Positions 13,300-19,432 of a stretch of DNA of 19,432 bases are shown piece by piece. How positions within the stretch are numbered: position 1 is the stretch's first letter; each line of letters starts with the position of its first letter. This DNA is from JAWWBG01 sp033721095 (GTDB lineage Bacteria > Actinomycetota > Nitriliruptoria > Nitriliruptorales > Nitriliruptoraceae). Position numbers and translations under genes: made by a program. Under the pieces are notes generated by a model. It ran no database searches, was not told the origin of the DNA, and saw only the letters and a list, made by a program, of their open reading frames with translations. The stretch is from assembly GCA_033721095.1 (NCBI GenBank), contig JAWWBG010000018.1, forward strand, positions 1 to 19,432, written 5' to 3'.

Positions 13300-16200
13300 T
13301 CAGCGAGCGTTGAAGTACTTGGCCTCGGGATGGTGGACGATGATCGCGCTCGTCGACTGCTCGGGATCGAGCATGAACTCCTCGGAGACGCTGACGCCGA
13401 TCTGCGCGAAGTCGAGCAGCTGGTCGAGCTTGGCCTGGTCCTCGAGATCGGGGCACGCCGCGTACCCGAACGAGTAGCGCGAGCCGCGGTAGCGCTGCCG
13501 GAACCAGGCCTGCTTGTCGGGGCCATCCTCGTCGGTGATGCCCAGCTCCTCGCGGATCCGCTTGTGCCACAGCTCGGCGAGTGCCTCGGCCATCTCGACG
13601 CCGAACCCGTGCGCGAACAGGTACTGCTGGTACTCGTCGGTGGCGAACAGCTCCTGGGCGACCTCGCTGATCCGACGGCCCGCCGTGACGCAGTGGGCGC
13701 CGAGCACGTCCACCTCACCGCTGTCGATGTCCCGGAAGAAGTCGGCGATGCACAGGAACCGTCCGCGGGTTTGCCGCGGAAACGTGAAACGCACCAGCTC
13801 GGTGCCGCCGGGGTCCTCGGGATCCCACACCACCAGGTCGTCGCCGTCACCGTTGGCCGGCCAGAAGCCGTACACGACCTCCGGCGTGATGACCTTGTCG
13901 CGCTTGGCCCGGTCCACCCAGTCCCGCAGGACCGGTTCGGCCTCCTCCTCGAGGAACTGCTGGTACTCGTCGGGTGACCGGTCACCGGGCCCGAAGCCCC
14001 ACTGGTTGCGGAACAGCGCGACCTCGTTGACCAACGGCCAGACCTCGTCGAACGGGATCCCCCGCACGACGCGAGCGCCCCAGAACGGCGGCGTGGGAAT
14101 CGGCGCGTCGGTGGCGACATCGGACCGGGGGCGGCCACGGCTGTCGGTGCGCGGCGCGACCGCGTCGTCCGACCGCGTCGGGCGAGCCCGCTTCTCGCGA
14201 CGCCCCGCGATCTCGTCGGCGATCGGCGTGCCGGCGCGGATCGAGGCCATCACCTGGTCGAGGATCGACAGCCCCTCGAACGCGTCCTTGGCATAGAAGA
14301 CGCTGCCCTCGTAGAGCTCGCGCAGGTCGTCCTCGACGTAGGCGCGAGTCAACGCAGCGCCGCCCAGCAGCACGGGCAGGTCGGCCCGGCCGCGCTGGTT
14401 CATCTCGGCGAGGTTGTCGCGCATCACGACGGTCGACTTCACGAGCAGACCGGACATCCCGATGGCGTCGGCCTCGTGCTCGTCGACCGCGGCCAGGATC
14501 TGGTCGATGGACTGCTTGATCCCGATGTTGACCGTGTCGAAGCCGTTGTTGCGCAGGATGATGTCGACGAGGTTCTTGCCGATGTCGTGCACGTCGCCCT
14601 TGACGGTGGCAAGCACGATCCGGCCCTTGCCGGACGCCTCGCCCTTCTCCATGTGGGGTTCGAGGTGGGCGACGGCCGACTTCATCGCCTCGGCGGACTG
14701 GAGCACGAACGGGAGCTGCATCTGGCCGGAGCCGAACAGTTCGCCGACCACCCGCATGCCGTCGAGCAGGAACTCGTTGACGATGTGCAGGGCCGGCCAG
14801 TCCTCGAGCGCCGTGTCGAGGTCGGCCTCGAGGCCGTCGCGGTCACCGTCGATGATCCGGCGCTTCAGCCGCTCGTCGATCGGCAGTGTGGCCAGCTCCT
14901 CGGCGGATGTGGTCGTGGCAGTGGCGCCCTCGAACTGCTCCATGAGGGCGTGGAGGGGGTCGTAGCCCTCGTCGGCTGCACCCTCCTGGCCGGCCGGTCC
15001 TCGCAGGTCGAGGACGAGGTCGCGGGCGACCTGCACCTGCTCGTCCGGGATCCGGTGCAGCGGCAGGATCTTGCCGGGGTGGACGATCGCCGAGTCCAGG
15101 CCGCGGTCGATCGCCTCCTGGAGGAACACGGAGTTGAGCACCTGCCGGGCCGACGGGTTGAGCCCGAAGGACACGTTGGACACGCCCAGTGTCGTCCAGC
15201 AGCCCGGGACCGCCTCCTTGACGCGCTCGATGGCCTCGAGGGTCGCGAGCGCGTCGCGGCGGAGATCCTCCTGCCCCGATCCGAGCGGGAAGGTGAGGCA
15301 GTCGAAGATGAGGTCGGCGGCCTCCATGCCGTACTCGCCGATCGCGATGTCGGCGACTCGCTTGCAGACGTCGACCTTCCAGTCGGTCGTCCGGGCCTGG
15401 CCCTCCTCGTCGATCGCGAGCACGATCACGGCGGCCCCGTACCGCCGAGCCAGTGGCAACAACCGATCGGCCTTGACGCGGCCGTCCTCGAGGTTCACCG
15501 AGTTGATGACCGCTCGGCCACCGATGCGCGTGAGCGCCGCCTCGATGACCTCGGGCTCGGTCGAGTCGATCACCAACGGCAACGTGGACTGCGCCGCGTA
15601 GCGGTCGATGACCTCGATCATGTCCGGGACGCCGTCACGGCCGACGTAGTCGACGCACACGTCCAGGACGTGGGCGCCCTCGCGGGTCTGGGACTTCGCC
15701 AGCTGGACGATGCCGTCCCAGTCGCCCGCCAGCAGCAGGTCACGGAAGGCCTTGGAGCCGTTCGCGTTGGCGCGTTCGCCGATGACCAGGATCGAGGTGT
15801 CCTGCTCGATCGGGACGGCGCTGTAGAGGCTGGCGAGCGACGGCTTGAAGTCGATGTCGCGGGGGGTCGGCGTCAGGTCCGCGACCGCGTCGACGAGCGT
15901 CTTCAGGTGCTCGGGCGTCGTGCCGCAGCAGCCGCCGACGATCGAGACGCCGAACTCGGCGATGAACTGCCGCTGGTTGTCCGCGAGCGCCGTTGGCGTC
16001 AGCGGGTAGCACGTGGCGCCGTCGACCATCTCGGGGATGCCGGCGTTCGGGATGACGCTGATCGGCTTGCGGGAGTGGCGCGAGAGCGTCCGGACGTGCT
16101 CGCGCATGTCCTCGGGGCCGGTGGCGCAGTTCATCCCGATCACGTCGATCGGCAGCGGGTCGAGTGCGGCAATCGCGGCCAGCGGCTCGGTGCCCAGGAG

Positions 16201-16869
16201 CATCGTGTTGATGTCCTTCTCGACGGTGAACTGGACCATCAGCGGGACGCGTTCGCCGCGCTCGACGAAGACGTCGTTGCAGGCGGCGACGGCGGCCTTG
16301 GCCTGGAGCAGGTCGAAGACGGTCTCGATCAACAGGACGTCGGCACCACCGGCGAGGAGGCCGCGAACCTGGCGCCGGTAGCCCTCCTCCATGGTCACCG
16401 TGTCGATGAAGTCGTTGGTGGTCGCCGGGTCCTTGCCGAGGCTCAGGGTCGGCGACCGTGTTCCCGGCCCGATGGAGCCGACGACCCACCGGGGGCGATC
16501 GGGCGTGGAGAACTCGTCACAGGCCTCGCGGGCAAGCTCGGCTGCCAGGCGACTGAGCTCCTCGGTGTCGTCGCCCAGGCCGTACTCGTCGAGGACCCAC
16601 GGTGCGCCCCCGAACGTGTTGGTCTCGACGGCGTCGCAACCGACCTCGAGGTAGCCGCGATGGAGGTCCTTGATCACGTCCGGACGCGTCCGGACCAGGA
16701 CCTCGTTGCAGCCCTCGAGGTCCTCGCCGCCGAAGTCCTCCGGTCCCAGCCCGGCCGCCTGCAGCCCGGTCCCCATCGCACCGTCGAAGACGACGACACG
16801 CGACGTGATCGCATCGAGGAAGGGATGCGAAGCCAGCGGGGGGAGTGGGGCGCTCATTCGGGTGGCCAT
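13300..16869 (-). CDS. metH: Cobalamin-dependent methionine synthase
   Basis: 1189 residues from ATG 16869 (ATG 16857 equally possible; neither has a clear ribosome site). MetH moves a methyl group from 5-methyl-THF to homocysteine through cobalamin. All modules are present: homocysteine domain with VFDGAMGTGL (27-36) and zinc cysteines 248, 314 and 315 (MNC, GGCCGTTPEH); pterin domain with IGERANANGSK (363-373); B12 domain with DVHDIG (759-764, lower-ligand His761) and SGLLVKS; and an AdoMet reactivation domain with RGSRYSFGYAACPDLEDQ (1128-1145). A charged linker (about 887-925) joins the last two. Domain order and length match mycobacterial MetH, and the gene looks intact. An in-frame extension to GTG 16944 lies upstream of the likely transcript start and was rejected. 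No cobalamin or SAM riboswitch was recognised upstream. Confidence 0.96.
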   Translation of the reverse strand: MATRMSAPLPPLASHPFLDAITSRVVVFDGAMGTGLQAAGLGPEDFGGEDLEGCNEVLVRTRPDVIKDLHRGYLEVGCDAVETNTFGGAPWVLDEYGLGDDTEELSRLAAELAREACDEFSTPDRPRWVVGSIGPGTRSPTLSLGKDPATTNDFIDTVTMEEGYRRQVRGLLAGGADVLLIETVFDLLQAKAAVAACNDVFVERGERVPLMVQFTVEKDINTMLLGTEPLAAIAALDPLPIDVIGMNCATGPEDMREHVRTLSRHSRKPISVIPNAGIPEMVDGATCYPLTPTALADNQRQFIAEFGVSIVGGCCGTTPEHLKTLVDAVADLTPTPRDIDFKPSLASLYSAVPIEQDTSILVIGERANANGSKAFRDLLLAGDWDGIVQLAKSQTREGAHVLDVCVDYVGRDGVPDMIEVIDRYAAQSTLPLVIDSTEPEVIEAALTRIGGRAVINSVNLEDGRVKADRLLPLARRYGAAVIVLAIDEEGQARTTDWKVDVCKRVADIAIGEYGMEAADLIFDCLTFPLGSGQEDLRRDALATLEAIERVKEAVPGCWTTLGVSNVSFGLNPSARQVLNSVFLQEAIDRGLDSAIVHPGKILPLHRIPDEQVQVARDLVLDLRGPAGQEGAADEGYDPLHALMEQFEGATATTTSAEELATLPIDERLKRRIIDGDRDGLEADLDTALEDWPALHIVNEFLLDGMRVVGELFGSGQMQLPFVLQSAEAMKSAVAHLEPHMEKGEASGKGRIVLATVKGDVHDIGKNLVDIILRNNGFDTVNIGIKQSIDQILAAVDEHEADAIGMSGLLVKSTVVMRDNLAEMNQRGRADLPVLLGGAALTRAYVEDDLRELYEGSVFYAKDAFEGLSILDQVMASIRAGTPIADEIAGRREKRARPTRSDDAVAPRTDSRGRPRSDVATDAPIPTPPFWGARVVRGIPFDEVWPLVNEVALFRNQWGFGPGDRSPDEYQQFLEEEAEPVLRDWVDRAKRDKVITPEVVYGFWPANGDGDDLVVWDPEDPGGTELVRFTFPRQTRGRFLCIADFFRDIDSGEVDVLGAHCVTAGRRISEVAQELFATDEYQQYLFAHGFGVEMAEALAELWHKRIREELGITDEDGPDKQAWFRQRYRGSRYSFGYAACPDLEDQAKLDQLLDFAQIGVSVSEEFMLDPEQSTSAIIVHHPEAKYFNAR

Positions 16870-16916
16870 GCGGAGTCGGGTCGGGTGCGGGGACCGGGAC
16901 TCCAGCGCGCGCCATG

Positions 16917-16943
16917 AGGGTATCTCCGCAACACCGGAAGTCA
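16917..16943 (-). promoter_or_regulatory. Possible metH promoter
   Basis: On the minus strand GTGACT (16944-16939) and TACCCT (16922-16917) are 16 bases apart and resemble a sigma-70 promoter with a good TANNNT -10. Transcription would start near 16910, giving a leader of about 40 bases to ATG 16869. Confidence 0.35.
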
Positions 16944-17033
16944 CGAGCGTCCCGGCAGCAGGTCGAGAAGGTCCGACGTCCAGGTGCCGTCGGCTGGACC
17001 TGTTCCGGTCGGGTTCCCGCGGTTCGGCGTCGT

Positions 17034-17039
17034 TAGCCT
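17034..17039 (+). promoter_or_regulatory. Possible -10 box (TAGCCT) of the 17049 gene
   Basis: TAGCCT lies 9 bases before ATG 17049. No Shine-Dalgarno sequence is seen, so the message may be leaderless or nearly so. No clear -35 at the expected distance. Confidence 0.4.
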
Positions 17040-17048
17040 CGCCGGCCG

Positions 17049-17474
17049 ATGCCCCTCCGCAACCGCAAGCCCTCGCTCCCCGCCGACCGCAGGGCGGCGT
17101 GGCAGGCGTTCCTGGACTGTGCTGCGGTCATCGAGGGCGGTCGGCGCCAGTTGCTTTCCACGCTGCCCGCGGGCCGCGTGGAACCGGCGCCCGTGGGTGT
17201 GGGCATCGAGGCGCTGGAACGCGCGCTCCAGGATGCCGCGGCATGGATGGTCACCTGGCGCGTGCCCGAGCTCGAGGAGGCCTGGGACGCCTGCCAGCGC
17301 GGGATCGCAGAGGCCGTGGCAGCCCTCCCGGCGGTCCACGACGTGGCAGCAACGACGTCCGAGCTCGAGGAGCTGTTGACCGCCGTCAGCGAGATCGTGT
17401 CCTCCCTTGACCGATTCGCCGACGCCGAACGGGCCTGGCGTCGCCAGTGGCGCATTCCCCGGGACCGTTCGTGA
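17049..17474 (+). CDS. Small helical protein, hypothetical, coupled to a MATE transporter
   Basis: 141 residues from ATG 17049. I do not recognise a family. The protein looks all-helical: AAWQAFLDCAAVIEGGRRQLLSTL (16-39), a Pro-rich turn, and then IEALERALQDAAAWMV and the rest, ending in a basic AERAWRRQWRIPR. No signal peptide or membrane segment is present, so it should be cytoplasmic. Its TGA overlaps the GTG start of the MATE gene by 4 bases (GTGA), so the two are probably translated together. It could be an accessory or regulator of the transporter, but that rests on position only. It is divergent from metH, with 179 bases between the starts. Confidence 0.7.
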   Translation: MPLRNRKPSLPADRRAAWQAFLDCAAVIEGGRRQLLSTLPAGRVEPAPVGVGIEALERALQDAAAWMVTWRVPELEEAWDACQRGIAEAVAALPAVHDVAATTSELEELLTAVSEIVSSLDRFADAERAWRRQWRIPRDRS

Positions 17475-18772
17475 CCCTCAACCGGCGCATCGTGGCGCTC
17501 GCGGTGCCCGCCGGAGTGACGCTCATCGCCGATCCGCTGCTGGGCATCGTGGACACCGCCGTGGTCGGGCGAGTCGGGTCGGTTGAGCTCGGGGCACTGG
17601 GCCTTTCGGTGGGCCTGCTCGGGTCCGTCTCGTGGATCTTCAACTTCCTGGTCTACGGGACGACGGCAACGGTGTCCCGGGCGGTCGGCGCGGGCGACCT
17701 CGAGCTGGCTGGCCGTCGTGTCGCGCACGCCGTCTGGCTGGCGGTCGGCCTCGGCCTGTCCGCCGGACTCATGTTTGCCCTCCTGGCCGGATCGATCGTC
17801 GACTGGACCGGCGCGGATTCGTCGCTGCGCGCTCCGGCGACGAGCTACTTGCGCATTCGTGCCCTCGGAGTGCCGTTCCTGCTGTTGTCCTACGTGGGGC
17901 ACGGGGCCTTTCGCGGTGTGTCGAACACGCGCTCGCCACTGGTGTTCGTGATCATCGCAAACCTGCTCAACGCGGGTCTCGACGTTCTCCTCGTGTTCGG
18001 CTTCGACCTCGGGCTCGAGGGAGCCGCGTGGGCGACTGTCGCCGCCGAGGTCGTGGTCGTCCTTCTCTTCGTCCTCAGAGGGCGCTCGCTGGGGCTGTCG
18101 TTGCGAGGGCACGGCCTGCCGGCGCAGGCAGACGTTCGGGCGCTGTTGGCGATCGGGCGGGACCTGTTCCTGCGCACCGGGGCGCTGCTGCTGGCGCTGT
18201 TGTCGGTCGCCGTCGCGTCGGCGCGGATCGGGCCCGTCGCAGCAGCTGCCCACCAGGTCCTGTTCTCGACGTGGATCTTCGTGTCCGCTCTTCTCGATGG
18301 CATCGCGATCGCGGGCCAGGCGCTCGTGGGCACCGCACTGGGGCGCGGAGAATCCGCCGAGGCCCGCGAGGTGGCGGGTGCCCTGCTGCGTTGGGGCGCC
18401 TGGTCGGGGGTCGCCGTGGCGGGGGTGCTCCTGCCCCTCGGTTTCGTGGCGCCGTCCGCACTTGCCGAGCAGCAGGCCGTCGTCGAGCTCGCGACCTCGA
18501 TTTGGTGGTTCGTTGCGGCCGCGCACGTGCTCTCCGGGGTGGTCTTCGTCCTGGACGGTGTCCTGATGGGCGCGGGCGATTTTGGCTGGCTGCGCACGTG
18601 GAGCGTCGTTGCGGCCGCGCTGTGCATCGCGCTCGTCGTCGTTGTCCGTGCCTTCGACGGCGGCCTGCTGTGGCTGTGGGCCAGCTTGGAGCTCATGATC
18701 GCGGTGCGGCTCGTCGCGAACGTCGTTCGTGTCCGAGGGGGAGGCTGGGCCGTGACGGGTGTCACGAGATGA
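17471..18772 (+). CDS. MATE-family multidrug/Na+ antiporter (DinF-like)
   Basis: 433 residues from GTG 17471, which overlaps the previous stop (GTGA) and has GGGA 6 bases upstream. GTG 17447 is an alternative but would lengthen the overlap. The opening TLNRRIVALAVPAGVTLIADPLLGIVDTAVVGRVG is typical of the DinF branch of MATE exporters, which push out drugs or toxic compounds using Na+ or H+ gradients. About 12 hydrophobic segments are visible in two similar halves: the first begins near residue 10, and the second near ALLAIGRDLFLRTGALLLALLS, where the DinF-type 'RDLFLRT' motif falls. Substrate cannot be told. The message ends in two tandem hairpins. Confidence 0.9.
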   Translation: MTLNRRIVALAVPAGVTLIADPLLGIVDTAVVGRVGSVELGALGLSVGLLGSVSWIFNFLVYGTTATVSRAVGAGDLELAGRRVAHAVWLAVGLGLSAGLMFALLAGSIVDWTGADSSLRAPATSYLRIRALGVPFLLLSYVGHGAFRGVSNTRSPLVFVIIANLLNAGLDVLLVFGFDLGLEGAAWATVAAEVVVVLLFVLRGRSLGLSLRGHGLPAQADVRALLAIGRDLFLRTGALLLALLSVAVASARIGPVAAAAHQVLFSTWIFVSALLDGIAIAGQALVGTALGRGESAEAREVAGALLRWGAWSGVAVAGVLLPLGFVAPSALAEQQAVVELATSIWWFVAAAHVLSGVVFVLDGVLMGAGDFGWLRTWSVVAAALCIALVVVVRAFDGGLLWLWASLELMIAVRLVANVVRVRGGGWAVTGVTR

Positions 18773-18797
18773 CGTCCGGGTCCCGGGTCCAGGACGT
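18751..18797. terminator. Two tandem hairpins between convergent genes
   Basis: CGTGAC-GGGT-GTCACG (18751-18766) lies in the last codons of the MATE gene. ACGTCC (18772-18777) pairs with GGACGT (18792-18797) over a 14-base loop in the 38-base gap before the convergent methyltransferase gene. The inverted repeats would act on both strands. Confidence 0.4.
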
Positions 18798-18810
18798 GGG
18801 TTGACGCGCG

Positions 18811-19432
18811 TCAGCGGGCCAGCTCGGCGATGACCTCCACGTGGTGGGTCATCGGGAACAGCGCGAGCGGCTGGGCACCGACGAGTCGGTAGCCGTGCTC
18901 CCGCAGGGTCCGGACGTCGCGGGCCAGGCTCGCCGGGTCGCATGCGACGTAGATGACGGATGGGACCTCGAGGGCGGCGATCGCCGCACAGATCTCGGCT
19001 CCCGCCCCGTCGCGGGGAGGATCGAGGACGACAACGTCCGGTGGGTCGGTGGCGTGCTCACCTCGCCTGACGAACTCGCGGACCGATGCCTGCTCGACCG
19101 TCACCTCGACCCCGGCCGCGGCCGCGTTTGCCGTCGCGTGGGCGCAGGCGGACTGGTTCCCCTCGACGGCCACCACGTCTGCGCCGGCCAGCGCCAGTGG
19201 TACCGACAGCAGGCCGACGCCGGCGTAGAGGTCCCAGGCGAGCGCTCCGCCGACGTCGCCGAGTGCCTCCAGCACGGCCTCGACGATCGCCTCGGCGCCG
19301 TCGGCGTTGACCTGGAAGAAGTCGCCGGCGCCGTACCCGTACCTGATGTCGGCAACTGTCTGCTCGAGGGAGTCGCGGCCGCGCAGGGTCACCGTCGTGC
19401 CGTCCGGCTGGGACACGTGGATGTCGGCTGCG
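18811..19432 (-). CDS. RNA (uracil-5-)-methyltransferase, TrmA/RlmD family (partial, C-terminal)
   Basis: The frame stays open to the window edge, so about 206 C-terminal residues are present and the N-terminus, including any TRAM domain, lies outside. The GTG at 19416 is an internal valine, not a start. These enzymes make 5-methyluridine in rRNA or tRNA from S-adenosylmethionine. Seen in order: GAGDFFQVN; the SAM-binding DLYAGVGLLSVPLA; VVAVEGN; VVVLDPPRDGAG; the catalytic cysteine in YVACDPASLARDV; and the C-terminal FPMTHHVEVIA. All are family hallmarks. Whether it targets 23S rRNA or tRNA cannot be decided from this part. Confidence 0.93.
   Translation of the reverse strand, partial: AADIHVSQPDGTTVTLRGRDSLEQTVADIRYGYGAGDFFQVNADGAEAIVEAVLEALGDVGGALAWDLYAGVGLLSVPLALAGADVVAVEGNQSACAHATANAAAAGVEVTVEQASVREFVRRGEHATDPPDVVVLDPPRDGAGAEICAAIAALEVPSVIYVACDPASLARDVRTLREHGYRLVGAQPLALFPMTHHVEVIAELAR

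Noticed and set aside
16517..16915. ATG 16915 with a GGAG nearby, out of frame with metH
   Set aside because: The predicted metH transcript starts at about this point, the product is Pro/Arg-rich shadow sequence, and it runs into metH out of frame.
14476..16917. 813-codon open frame antisense to metH
   Set aside because: It lies wholly within a fully conserved metH; its Asp/Arg/Val/Gly-rich sequence is typical of an antisense shadow.
16870..17048. Possible cobalamin or SAM riboswitch upstream of metH
   Set aside because: Only a 6-bp hairpin (16978-16999) was found; no B12-box or SAM riboswitch consensus was recognised by eye. An Rfam search would settle it.

Overview
This is a high-GC bacterial chromosome segment, about two-thirds or more G+C by eye, with GTG and TTG starts alongside ATG and dense coding on both strands. 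The content fits an actinobacterium: a mycobacterial-type MetH, a secreted DUF3152-type metzincin, an LPRTG surface protein, a small actinobacterial-looking coiled-coil protein, 4Fe-4S type CysH, and TANNNT -10 boxes with little -35 conservation. An ATP-type (not GTP-type) PEP carboxykinase points away from Corynebacteriales and Streptomyces towards a deeper actinobacterial class; that placement is inference. No mobile element, CRISPR array, tRNA or rRNA was seen.

Layout. 1-83: tail of an unidentified gene. 314-2356: solitary dynamin-like GTPase. 2389-2799 (-): small coiled-coil protein. 3075-4673: secreted LPRTG wall-anchored protein, followed by two strong tandem hairpins. 4841-6379: divergent ATP-dependent PEP carboxykinase, whose 3' end overlaps the next, convergent gene. 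8768 down to 6306 (-): compact sulfur/siroheme operon cysH, precorrin-2 dehydrogenase, SUMT (4-nt gap, then 4-bp overlap). 9798-8923 (-): metF. 10735-9848 (-): secreted DUF3152-like metzincin, divergent from an acidic NTF2-like protein (10909-11502, +). 12183-11518 (-): flavin reductase-domain protein. 13211-12264 (-): lipoprotein. 16869-13300 (-): cobalamin-dependent methionine synthase metH. 17049-18772 (+): a small helical protein overlapping a MATE transporter by 4 bp. 18811-19432 (-): TrmA/RlmD-family RNA (uracil-5-)-methyltransferase, running off the window.

How the genes fit together. The core is sulfur and one-carbon metabolism. CysH reduces activated sulfate to sulfite. SUMT and the CysG N-terminal-type enzyme make the precursor of siroheme, the cofactor of sulfite reductase (not in the window). 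MetF supplies 5-methyltetrahydrofolate to MetH, which makes methionine. SUMT also stands at the branch to cobalamin, which MetH needs. PckA sits at the gluconeogenic branch point and is unrelated by pathway.

No clear undescribed multi-gene system was found. The points most worth a second look are the divergent PckA with altered active-site motifs, the lone dynamin-like GTPase with a non-canonical G4, the LPRTG protein of unknown ectodomain with a perfect palindrome upstream, and a recurring TAGCCT/TAGGCT box upstream of several genes.
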